From assembly GCA_028714255.1 (NCBI GenBank), contig JAQTMR010000010.1, forward strand, positions 1 through 64,000: a stretch of 64,000 bases of DNA, written 5' to 3'. Position numbers and translations under genes: made by a program. The DNA is from Phycisphaerae bacterium (GTDB lineage Bacteria; Planctomycetota; Phycisphaerae; Sedimentisphaerales; Anaerobacaceae). Below, piece after piece: positions 50,286-57,592 of the stretch (the first letter of the stretch is position 1; each line of letters begins with the position of its first letter). Under the pieces are notes generated by a model. It saw only the letters and a program-made list of their open reading frames with translations, made no database searches and was not told the DNA's origin.

Positions 50286-53200
50286 TTAGTTTCCGCCTGT
50301 ATGACCGATTGGCTGACACAAATTTAGCTGATAAAGTGTTGTCTGCCAGTAAGTCCCACGATAAGCCTCGAAATCCCCATGTCCGCATTGGGTTGCAGGT
50401 GCCATATGTTGCTTCCAAGACAAAGGAACAAACTCATTGTGTTCTTCCTGATATGAATCAACACGGATATCATAATGGGTGCTTCCATCGACAATTTTTC
50501 CCCAGACCATTTTACCATTAATTTCATAGCAAACTTCTGTCAGGCCATCACATCTAAGATAATCTATATCAGTTATGGTGTTATTCCAATTGGAAGGTAA
50601 TAGTACTTTAATGAATGTATAGTTGACACGTTGGTCACGTAATGCCTTTGCCGTTTTGACAATTCGTAATCGGTTGGTGTATTCCAAACCCCACGAATAG
50701 CAGCCAAAAGACGGCAGGTGAGGAATATCCGTAAATGTACCCAGAGTAACTTCATCGGGCCCAGGCATTTCTACCACCCAAAATTTGCTGGAGTCGTTAA
50801 AATCGCTCGGTGTGCATTCACCAGTATATTCAACAACGACGCCCGAATGCCCAACCGACAAATTTCCAATCCCGAATAAGTCAAGTGCTCGGCAAACGAT
50901 GTTTCCAAGATTAATCATCACAACGGTCATTTTAACCTTATCCGATGTTGTGACACTTCCGTTTATGTGTCTCAATTCGAGCCCCATATCTCTTTCCGCG
51001 CTGCTGCGCCCGACCCCTTCAACCCACAATGTCGAAGGCGGAGTCGTCGTCGCCAAATCCCAGGTGAGCGTTGTCTGCTCAGCCGATTTATTCTGGTCCT
51101 GCCACAACTTAATACTGCCTGTCTTTATAAGTTCCAGCGTCCCTTCATTTAACTGCTCCGCCGACAACTCAATCTTGGCAAGGTCGTCATCAGGGCCGGT
51201 TCCGCTCTCGTATAAATCCGGCGTATCATCGCCGTTATCATCATCGCAGTTTACCAGCAAATATGCACCAACATTTTCTTCGTCGCCCTCTGAAACCATT
51301 GCTCCCGAACTTCCATTATTCCCGCCATTATAAATCTTCAAATCAGGCCTTGTAAAATCTACATACGCCGTTTTGCCTGCTGCATAAAAGGGTTTGGTTA
51401 CGCTATCGTCCCCATGGGTTCCAAGCATAGAAGGGTTATACGGGTCATCTATGGTCATTACAACCCCGACAGGCAGGCCAGCAGCTTCTACTTTGGCCTC
51501 GTAATCGTAATCCGCCCCTTCTGGCCAAATTGTTCCTAAATGGACAACCTTAACTTCATAACGCTTGCCCGCCCGAAATTGATTGTAGGTATTGGTTGTC
51601 ACCACGCCGAACACAGGCCCCTGATGATGTATAACAAATGGCGATGTCCCGCCTTCTTCATAAACGACCATGTCATATCGCTCCGATTCACTGCTGCTCC
51701 AGTCGCCCACCGTCAATCTCAACTCGCAAATCTCATCCGCAGACGGAGCCTCACCGTTATCAGAGGCGCTTGCCGGGTAGCTGCCCTGCGTTGCCTCAGC
51801 CCCGTCGTTTGTGCCGTCACTATCAGTATCGGGCTGGGTGGGATTGGTGCTGTATATCAACTCTTTTAGCAAAGTCAAACCATCACCGTCAGTGTCGCTG
51901 TAGATATTGTCCATCACAAGAGGGTTAAGGCCATATCCAATCTCCCAGCTATCCGACAGCAAATCACCATCACTATCAAATTCTCCGGGCTCGGTACCGC
52001 CAACAACCTCGTTCCAGTCTGAAATCCCATCTCCGTCACTATCAGTCTTGAGAGGGTCTGCCCCATAGGTATTAACTTCATCCCCATCGCTCAACCCATC
52101 GTTGTCGGTATCGCTGTCCCACGGATCAGCACCTAACTGAGATTCTTCAAGATTAGTAAGACCATCTCCCGTGGGATAATTTTCAAAGTCATAACCAGCC
52201 CAGCCGCCATCATAATCAGGGTCAAAATAGGTATGGAAAGATAAATCCCAGTGGTCAGCCTCCCAGCCGTCAGGCATACCATCACCGTCGCTGTCCTGAT
52301 TATTAGGATTAGTCCCACAAGGTATTTCACCCCAGACGTGACCGTTGTAACCGGCGCCGTTCTTTCCGGAACTAACGCCCTCAGGATAATCTTCAACGGG
52401 TACTACGTCGTGCCATCCGTCAACTAATCTGTCATCATCACTGTCTATTTTGAGGGGATTAGTAAAATATGTATAAATTTCTTCCTCGTCATCCAATCCA
52501 TCACCATCTGTATCCCCGTCAGTAGGATTGGTCCCGGCATTATATTCTTGAGCATTCGTCAATTGGTCCATATCAGCATCATAACCACCGTCACTGGAAA
52601 TTCTTGGGTCTATAAACCGAGAGTAGGCAATTGTTTGATACTCAACCTCCCAGCCGTCTAACCTTCCATCACCGTCGGTGTCATTTGAATCAGCATTTAA
52701 GTCACAATCATCCCAATCATGACCCGCCCACGGGTATGGATGATAGTCGCTACAGTTACCGTTGTAACAGAGCTCGACATAATCATTTACTCCGTCATCA
52801 TCAGTATCAGGATTATTAGGGTCAAAACCCCAACTGGCTTCAACCCCGTCATTTATGCTGTCGCCATCGGTATCAGGATTAAGTGGCTTCGCACCATAGC
52901 TGGCTTCGTCTCCGTCCGTTAAGCCGTCATCGTCGCTGTCGCTATCCCACAAATCAGTACCGGCAGCGTATTCGTCGGCATTATTTAATCCATCACTATC
53001 AGTATCGCCGCTGCTGTCATTAATTGTTGGATTCAGGCCATTCTCAATTTCCCAGTTGTCTGGCATCCCATCAGAATCTGTATCGGCATCGTTCGGGTTA
53101 GTAACATAACCGTAAGTCCCGTTTATTTCGTCATAGTCGGAAAGACCATCCCCATCTGTATCCGGCAAAACTGTGATGGATATGGTTGCTGTATTGCTTT

Positions 53201-53678
53201 CATATTTGCCATCATAAGCAAAAAATGTAAAACTATCATTGCCGTCATAATCTGGCAATGAAGTATAAGTTGCCGTATTTCCGTCAAGCGTAAGAGTCCC
53301 GTTCGACGGATAGGCCATTGTGAAATATGCAAGCGTTTCGTCATCTTCATCACTGGCTTCGAGTGTAATTGTCACGGATTTGGCCTGAGTTACTGAAACA
53401 CTGTTGCCCTCAGCTACCGGAGGAAAAAATATTTCTTCCAGCCAATACCAGCTAAATTCCTCCAGGTCATTTACGTCAACAATTCCATTATCGTCGAGGT
53501 CGCCGTCAAGGCCGGCTCCCGACTTCTGCCAATTCTCCGCCAGCATCGCAAAATCAGCGAAATCCACGAATTCGTCACCATTCAGGTCAGGCGACCAAAA
53601 AGGCTGTGTAGCCGTTGCCAAACTGCAAACCCACAAACACAAAACCCCCATTGCTGAAAAAAGTCTTGTCCCTCGCAT
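50286..53678 (-). CDS. Large secreted protein: dockerin, beta-sandwich, thrombospondin type-3 repeats and C-terminal permuted-papain-like domain
   Basis: A 1130-residue exported protein. Order: signal peptide (to about 23); dockerin-like pair 'FVDFADFAMLAENWQKSG' and 'GIVDVNDLEEFSWYWL' (30-85); a cadherin/Big_9-like sandwich 'TLTLDGNTATYTSLPDYDGNDSFTFFAYDG' (90-165); about a dozen calcium-binding TSP3 repeats 'DTDGDGLSDYDE' (170-640); a second sandwich domain (650-800); a constant linker (820-945); and a variable C-terminal domain (950-1130). The last has 'VGHSGVVVEY', 'VEMPGPDE' and 'LRCDGLTEVCYE', in the His-then-Cys order of permuted papain-fold hydrolases (YiiX/NlpC-P60-like). It is followed by the partner gene at 49220 and an orphan copy of its C-terminal part. 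Confidence 0.82.
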   Translation of the reverse strand: MRGTRLFSAMGVLCLWVCSLATATQPFWSPDLNGDEFVDFADFAMLAENWQKSGAGLDGDLDDNGIVDVNDLEEFSWYWLEEIFFPPVAEGNSVSVTQAKSVTITLEASDEDDETLAYFTMAYPSNGTLTLDGNTATYTSLPDYDGNDSFTFFAYDGKYESNTATISITVLPDTDGDGLSDYDEINGTYGYVTNPNDADTDSDGMPDNWEIENGLNPTINDSSGDTDSDGLNNADEYAAGTDLWDSDSDDDGLTDGDEASYGAKPLNPDTDGDSINDGVEASWGFDPNNPDTDDDGVNDYVELCYNGNCSDYHPYPWAGHDWDDCDLNADSNDTDGDGRLDGWEVEYQTIAYSRFIDPRISSDGGYDADMDQLTNAQEYNAGTNPTDGDTDGDGLDDEEEIYTYFTNPLKIDSDDDRLVDGWHDVVPVEDYPEGVSSGKNGAGYNGHVWGEIPCGTNPNNQDSDGDGMPDGWEADHWDLSFHTYFDPDYDGGWAGYDFENYPTGDGLTNLEESQLGADPWDSDTDNDGLSDGDEVNTYGADPLKTDSDGDGISDWNEVVGGTEPGEFDSDGDLLSDSWEIGYGLNPLVMDNIYSDTDGDGLTLLKELIYSTNPTQPDTDSDGTNDGAEATQGSYPASASDNGEAPSADEICELRLTVGDWSSSESERYDMVVYEEGGTSPFVIHHQGPVFGVVTTNTYNQFRAGKRYEVKVVHLGTIWPEGADYDYEAKVEAAGLPVGVVMTIDDPYNPSMLGTHGDDSVTKPFYAAGKTAYVDFTRPDLKIYNGGNNGSSGAMVSEGDEENVGAYLLVNCDDDNGDDTPDLYESGTGPDDDLAKIELSAEQLNEGTLELIKTGSIKLWQDQNKSAEQTTLTWDLATTTPPSTLWVEGVGRSSAERDMGLELRHINGSVTTSDKVKMTVVMINLGNIVCRALDLFGIGNLSVGHSGVVVEYTGECTPSDFNDSSKFWVVEMPGPDEVTLGTFTDIPHLPSFGCYSWGLEYTNRLRIVKTAKALRDQRVNYTFIKVLLPSNWNNTITDIDYLRCDGLTEVCYEINGKMVWGKIVDGSTHYDIRVDSYQEEHNEFVPLSWKQHMAPATQCGHGDFEAYRGTYWQTTLYQLNLCQPIGHTGGN

Positions 53679-54517
53679 AATATATACCCCTCAATAATAT
53701 AGTTATTTGTTTATTAAGCTCCGCAAATACAGGTTAGTGTTTGGTTAATTTTTCATTTTTTTCTCCCTTCAAAAAAAATTAGTACTTGTGTTTATTCGTG
53801 TTCATTCGTGGTTAATTTTTCTATTAAATCCGTGCAAACTTGTGCCTAAGGTATCCGTGTCTGTAAAATCTCCGCGTAATCAGCGCAATCAGCGTCTAAA
53901 AAATCCGTGGTTAAACTTTTTTTGTCGGAATTTCCCCTTTCTCCTCCTTTTAAAAATAACCCCAAAAAATGCTTGCCCGGCCCCCAGCCGAACAAGCCGA
54001 GTAAAACATACTCCATAAATAATGTCAACAACAATTTTGCATTTTTCGCTTTAATTTTTAATTTTCTTTGTGCCTCTTGTACCTTTTCGTGGCTATTCAT
54101 TTTTATTCCTTTTGTGTCTTAGTGTCTTTGTGGCAAAAATTCTCCGCGTAATCCGTGAAATCCGTGTCTGTAAATTTTGTGTCCATTCGTGTTTATTCGT
54201 GGTTATTTTTCCCCTTTCTCTTTTTTCACACCTTTCAAACTTTCCACGAATTCATTGTTAATTTTTTGCCTGTCTCGGCGTAGCCCTTGGCGAAGACGGA
54301 CTTGTCTCGGCGTAGCCCTTGGCGAAGACGGATCGATGCTATCCCCAATTGCCCCGGCTTCCCGCCTTAACACCGTTATTTTTACCCAAAAATCAGGTTT
54401 TAAAAAAAATTATATTGAAATCCGAACATAATTTAGTAACATTCTGTTTTTATGCCGAAAGGCATCCCTTAGGGAATATATAAGCTTTAATTCGTTCTTT
54501 TTGAAAGGGTTATGTAG
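53679..54517. repeat. Repeat-rich intergenic region
   Basis: No convincing gene. Periodic words such as 'gtgtttattcgtgttcattcgtgg' (53789-53813), 'cgcgtaatcagcgcaatcagcgtc' and 'ccgcgtaatccgtgaaatccgtg' fill 53780-54215. At 54268-54331 the unit 'tgtctcggcgtagcccttgg' plus 'cgaagacgga' occurs twice in tandem. A possible promoter TTGAAA-16-TAACAT (54415-54442) and a hairpin ATGCC-gaaa-GGCAT (54452-54465) precede the ferredoxin gene. Confidence 0.65.
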
Positions 54518-54691
54518 ATGCCGGCTAAAGTAGATAAAGCAAAATGCACAGGTTGTGAATCCTGTGTCTCAGAGTGCCCCAGTGATGCTATAAAGATGGT
54601 TGATGGAAAAGCAGTCGTAGATGCTGATGCCTGCGTTGATTGTGGCGTTTGCGTTGATACTTGTCCCGTTGAAGCCATCAGTATGGAGTAA
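54518..54691 (+). CDS. 2[4Fe-4S] ferredoxin
   Basis: A 57-residue clostridial-type ferredoxin. Two cluster motifs are complete: C-T-G-C-E-S-C-V-S-E-C-P (about residues 10-21) and C-V-D-C-G-V-C-V-D-T-C-P (about 40-51), and the two halves are symmetric with 'DAIKMVDG' and 'EAISME'. It transfers electrons at low potential in the cytoplasm, consistent with an anaerobic or fermentative lifestyle. The start ATG 54518 follows AAAGGG. The gene is short and easily missed. A tRNA-Glu gene begins nine bases after its stop. Confidence 0.93.
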   Translation: MPAKVDKAKCTGCESCVSECPSDAIKMVDGKAVVDADACVDCGVCVDTCPVEAISME

Positions 54692-54700
54692 AAAACAGTT

Positions 54701-54775
54701 GGCCCTATCGTCTAGGCAGGTCTAGGACACCGGGTTTTCAACCCGGCAACAGGGGTTCGAATCCCCTTGGGGCTA
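54701..54775 (+). tRNA. tRNA-Glu (anticodon TTC)
   Basis: A 75-nt cloverleaf. The acceptor stem GGCCCTA pairs with TGGGGCT (two G-T pairs), the anticodon arm is CCGGG-TTTTCAA-CCCGG with anticodon TTC, and the T-arm is AGGGG-TTCGAAT-CCCCT. The D-arm is the tRNA-Glu type (GTCTAGG...CTAGGAC). CCA is not encoded. Confidence 0.95.
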
Positions 54776-54792
54776 TTTAGTTTCAAGATGAA

Positions 54793-55272
54793 TCAGACCG
54801 CCATTCCGGAGACGTTGGTCTCGAAGACCATTTTATTATCGACAAGACCCTGAATATAAGCGTCGTATTTGCGCCTCGGGCGGAATTTCGTGATTTTGCC
54901 CAAAAGCAGCAGTCGTTGTCCCGGCTGAACGGTTGCTCGAAACTTCGCCGAATCGATACTCGCAAATCCGATGAAAGCATGCTCCCCCAAAATCTCATTA
55001 ACAAAGAAGCTAAGCAGCTGGGCCGCCGACTCTATCATTATTACTCCCGGCATCAACGGCCGCCCGGGAATATGACCCCGAACCCAGAATTCATTCTCTG
55101 TCACATCCTTATAGCCCAAGACCAGCATTTTTTCTTTGTCATACCAGAGGATGCCATCGAGCTGCTGCATCTCGAAACTCTGGGGATTTACTCTGCCAAT
55201 CACTTCTTTGTCTAAGATTGGTTTTGCTGTCAGGTCTATTTTTGTCAAATCAAACAATAATGCAGGTGGCAT
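54793..55272 (-). CDS. fabZ: 3-hydroxyacyl-ACP dehydratase (FabZ/FabA-like)
   Basis: About 159 residues of hot-dog fold. The active-site motif 'GHIPGRPLMPGVIMIESAAQL' contains His67 and Glu81 in the order and spacing typical of FabZ. It dehydrates 3-hydroxyacyl-ACP in fatty-acid or lipid synthesis. The N-terminal 30 residues ('LLFDLTKIDL') are longer than in standard FabZ, as in planctomycete and delta-proteobacterial variants. The start is ATG 55272; a TTG nine codons upstream is less likely. It is the gene downstream of the Hc1-like gene on the same strand, 130 bases apart. Confidence 0.85.
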   Translation of the reverse strand: MPPALLFDLTKIDLTAKPILDKEVIGRVNPQSFEMQQLDGILWYDKEKMLVLGYKDVTENEFWVRGHIPGRPLMPGVIMIESAAQLLSFFVNEILGEHAFIGFASIDSAKFRATVQPGQRLLLLGKITKFRPRRKYDAYIQGLVDNKMVFETNVSGMAV

Positions 55273-55406
55273 AAATGATTCCAATACAGAAACGCTCAAC
55301 GCATTTGAAACACCCGTACCCGGCTCATTTCGATAAGCCTACTGTCCAGCCGGGGCTGGGCTGAAATGCGCACAAGCTTCTGTGGTTTTTAAGTAGTTGT
55401 GCGAAC

Positions 55407-55580
55407 TTACTCGGCTGACCTGATTTCAAGAACGCGACTGCGAACAATCTGAGCAGCTTGTTTAATCTTCTGCATTTGTTTGCGAACTCGCGTTCCTGCG
55501 GCCTTATTTCCGCCTTCGGCTTTGTTAAGGTCGGCTTCTGTTTCCGCAACCAGTGCTTTAAGGGCTTCGTACTCTTGCAT
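55407..55580 (-). CDS. Hc1-like (histone H1-like) small DNA-binding protein
   Basis: A 57-residue protein. From ATG 55580 it reads 'MQEYEALKALVAETEADLNK', then 'GGNKAAGTRVRKQMQKIKQAAQ' and 'RVLEIR'. This matches the Hc1 / histone H1-like family of planctomycetes and chlamydiae in its 'GNKAAGTRxRKxMQxIKxxAQxIR' core. Chlamydial Hc1 condenses the chromosome; in planctomycetes the function is inferred. A strong GGAGG lies nine bases before the start. It lacks the long Lys/Ala-rich tail of chlamydial Hc1. It is short and on the strand opposite to more obvious spurious frames. Confidence 0.85.
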   Translation of the reverse strand: MQEYEALKALVAETEADLNKAEGGNKAAGTRVRKQMQKIKQAAQIVRSRVLEIRSAE

Positions 55581-55812
55581 CAAAGTGAACCTCCACTTTG
55601 TAGGTTAAAATTGCTATTTTTCAGTCTAAAACCGCTAAAAACTTAACTGCTTATTGTTGATTTGTCAAAGAAAAACGCTTTTTTTCCGCAAAAAACACAC
55701 ATTTTTTGCTTTTTTATCATCAAAACACAAGGTTTCTTAAGGCCATAGAACAAAAGGACTTATCTAACCTTATTGACCTTACCTTTGCGTATTGGCACTT
55801 AGGAGCAGAAAT

Positions 55813-56286
55813 TTAATGAAGTTTTTTGGTCAATTCCGCAATTCTCTGCCCGCGCCGCTGGCATTGCCGTTTAACCCTGTCATCAGGCTTATTGATAGAT
55901 ACCGGCCCGTAGTGGTCGCCTTGCGGGTCGCCGTGGACAATCATGCCGGCAATTATCATCGCTTCTATTATGCCCATAATCGTGGTTTCATTACCGCCGC
56001 CGATATTTGCTGCGCTGGAAAAGGCCGCTCCGATTTTACCATCCAGCCTGCCATGAAAGCCAACGGTATCGTCGAACAATTGCTTGATGGGGCCGGCCAT
56101 ATGCCCGTAGTATGTTGGCGAGCCGATAACTATCGCGTCATATTTTAGCAGGTCGTCAGCTTTTACCTTTTCGATAGATTTGCAGTCGGTTGACAAACCT
56201 GCCTCATTCATTGCCTTGGCTATTATCTCCGCCATTTCTTTTGTATTACCGCTTCTCGAATAATAAATAACTATTCCTTTTGCCAT
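55813..56286 (-). CDS. Flavodoxin-family protein (WrbA-like)
   Basis: A 157-residue flavoprotein. The FMN phosphate loop 'YYSRSGNTKEMA' (about 8-19) and 'IVIGSPTYYGHMAGPIKQLFDD' (about 51-73) are the signatures of the flavodoxin/NADPH-dependent FMN reductase group, followed by 'GAAFSSAANIGGGNETT'. It probably transfers electrons to quinones or other acceptors, being closer to WrbA/MdaB-type short proteins than to true flavodoxins. A possible GGAG lies seven bases before the ATG. It may be expressed with the ferredoxin-linked redox genes, but on the opposite strand. Confidence 0.88.
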   Translation of the reverse strand: MAKGIVIYYSRSGNTKEMAEIIAKAMNEAGLSTDCKSIEKVKADDLLKYDAIVIGSPTYYGHMAGPIKQLFDDTVGFHGRLDGKIGAAFSSAANIGGGNETTIMGIIEAMIIAGMIVHGDPQGDHYGPVSINKPDDRVKRQCQRRGQRIAELTKKLH

Positions 56287-56312
56287 CTTTACTCCTTTCT
56301 ATATCAGTTTCT

Positions 56313-56341
56313 GTCATTGCGAGCGCAGCGAAGCAATCTCA
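56313..56341. repeat. GTCATTGCGAG repeat element (single arm)
   Basis: The sequence GTCATTGCGAGCGCAGCGAAG... ends in GCAATCTCA. Its last bases are the stop codon of the GIY-YIG gene on the minus strand. It is the counterpart of the element at 6400 and of the left arm at 56671. Confidence 0.75.
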
Positions 56342-56629
56342 TAGCTCATCGTATAAGTCACGCCATTCTTTGTTAATACTATTTATCAACTCTTCTTTCT
56401 TTTTCCGTGAACCAGCTTTGATTTGCTTTTCTCTTTTAATGCTACTGATGCAATCTCCAAATGCTTCGTAATAAACAAGTTTAACTACATTGTATTTCTT
56501 TGCGAACCCTTCTACAAGTTTTTGCTTATGCTCGTACACCCGCCTTCTAATATCATTTGTCATCCCTGTGTAAAGGACGGTATTTGCTTTATTGGTCATT
56601 ATGTAAACATAAAACTGTTTTGCTGTCAT
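56339..56629 (-). CDS. GIY-YIG endonuclease domain protein
   Basis: A 96-residue single-domain GIY-YIG protein (UPF0213/UvrC-N type). The motif pair appears as 'YVYIMTNKANTVLYTGMTNDIRRRVYEHK', where Y-V-Y and Y-T-G replace GIY and YIG, followed by the conserved Arg and His. 'VYYEAFGDCISSIKREKQIKAGSRKKKEELI' matches the family's second half with its catalytic Glu. The start is ATG 56629. The gene is enclosed by repeat elements: its stop lies in a GTCATTGCGAG arm, its start overlaps a 23-bp tandem repeat, and the full palindromic element follows. Confidence 0.88.
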   Translation of the reverse strand: MTAKQFYVYIMTNKANTVLYTGMTNDIRRRVYEHKQKLVEGFAKKYNVVKLVYYEAFGDCISSIKREKQIKAGSRKKKEELINSINKEWRDLYDEL

Positions 56630-56670
56630 CAACGTATTCTGTCTTTTGTCATCAACATACTCTGTCTTTT
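56625..56670. repeat. Two tandem 23-bp repeats at the GIY-YIG start
   Basis: Two copies of a 23-bp unit beginning GTCATCAACRTAYTCTGTCT, at 56625-56647 and 56648-56670, differing at two positions. The first overlaps the start codon of the GIY-YIG gene. The palindromic element begins immediately after, at 56671. Confidence 0.85.
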
Positions 56671-56746
56671 GTCATTGCGAGCGAAGCGAAGCAATCTCTT
56701 CGTTTCAAAACGGAGATTGCCACGCCCCTAAGGGGCTCGCAATGAC
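56671..56746. repeat. Complete palindromic GTCATTGCGAG...CTCGCAATGAC element
   Basis: A 76-base element. The outer arms GTCATTGCGAGC (56671-56682) and GCTCGCAATGAC (56735-56746) are a perfect 12-bp inverted repeat. Inner arms GCAATCTC (56691-56698) and GAGATTGC (56713-56720) pair as well, and a CCCC-taa-GGGG hairpin lies at 56725-56735. The architecture resembles REP/BIME-type or MITE-type elements. Confidence 0.88.
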
Positions 56747-56749
56747 GGA

Positions 56750-57592
56750 TTATTTTTGTCCCCCCTTTCCAAGAGGTTCTGTTTCGATGTTGAATCCGTC
56801 GGGGATTTTTAGCTCGAAGACCTTTTTGTTAACCTTATTATTGACCTTTGGCTGGAGAAACTTTATTTCATAAATATCCTCTTCGGTGGTAACTGCGACA
56901 ATTTTCGCCGGCAGATGTAATTTCCTGTCAACCCAAAAATCGATAGTAGTGTAATCGTTTTTATAAATCGAATCTGCCTTAACCTTCAAATGCAGATGAA
57001 TAAAATTCTCCGCTTCACTGTCCTGCTGCTTGACTTGTGGTGAGCTTGCCTGCCCTGACCTTGCCGAATGGGTCGAATCCACTAATCCTATTTCAAACTC
57101 TTTTGTCAGGTCTTCGGCTTTACTGAAGCCGATTATTGGGAAATTTTCGCCGACCAGCTCGAAGGCGTCAACCGGTTCGTTCGGTTCAGCCTTTTGATAA
57201 CGCTTGGCCTCTTTAATCTGATAATCGATATGCGTAAGCCAAACGCCGTCGAAGATATATTGCTCGGTGTATTTCTGTTCTTCTTCGTCATCCTGTTTAA
57301 GCGTTTGGAAATTTATCCTAAGTGCCGACCGTGCTTCGCTGGGCTTCGCCCCGGCGAGTTTCCCATCTGACTTTTGATAATACAAAACGCCCTTCCTTAG
57401 CGTTTCTGATTCCAACATCGGCTGGATGAATTTATATTCAATCCGGCACTGATAGGATTTTAACTCCGCAGTTTGCTTTTTTAATTGCTCTAAAACCGTA
57501 TCTACCGAATCAGCTTTAGAGCCGGCTGCCATTCCCCCCGCCGCAAGGCAAATCCCAACTATTGCAAAAACCTTTGTTATTGTCTTTTTCAT
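56750..57592 (-). CDS. Exported LolA/DUF1571-like protein with in-frame repeat insertions
   Basis: A 280-residue exported protein with signal peptide to about residue 27. The body has the pattern of outer-membrane lipoprotein-sorting (LolA-like) and DUF1571 proteins: 'LKSYQCRIEYKF', 'RKGVLYYQ', 'IFDGVWLTHID', 'IDFWVDRKLHLPAKIVAV' and the closing 'VFELKIPDGFNIE'. Two stretches look foreign, 'AGAKPSEARSA' (about 80-90) and 'DSTHSARSGQASSPQVKQ' (172-189). Their DNA (57331-57362, 57030-57082) matches the short TTCGAC/GCTCAGGGC and GCTTCG-type repeats of this genome, inserted in frame. The start overlaps the stop of the HAD gene (ATGA). Confidence 0.7.
   Translation of the reverse strand: MKKTITKVFAIVGICLAAGGMAAGSKADSVDTVLEQLKKQTAELKSYQCRIEYKFIQPMLESETLRKGVLYYQKSDGKLAGAKPSEARSALRINFQTLKQDDEEEQKYTEQYIFDGVWLTHIDYQIKEAKRYQKAEPNEPVDAFELVGENFPIIGFSKAEDLTKEFEIGLVDSTHSARSGQASSPQVKQQDSEAENFIHLHLKVKADSIYKNDYTTIDFWVDRKLHLPAKIVAVTTEEDIYEIKFLQPKVNNKVNKKVFELKIPDGFNIETEPLGKGGQK

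Noticed and set aside
53846-54100. An 84-residue open frame on the minus strand in the repeat-rich spacer
   Set aside because: Its second half ('DFLDADCADYAEILQTR') is simply the translation of periodic repeat words, and there is no ribosome site or domain.
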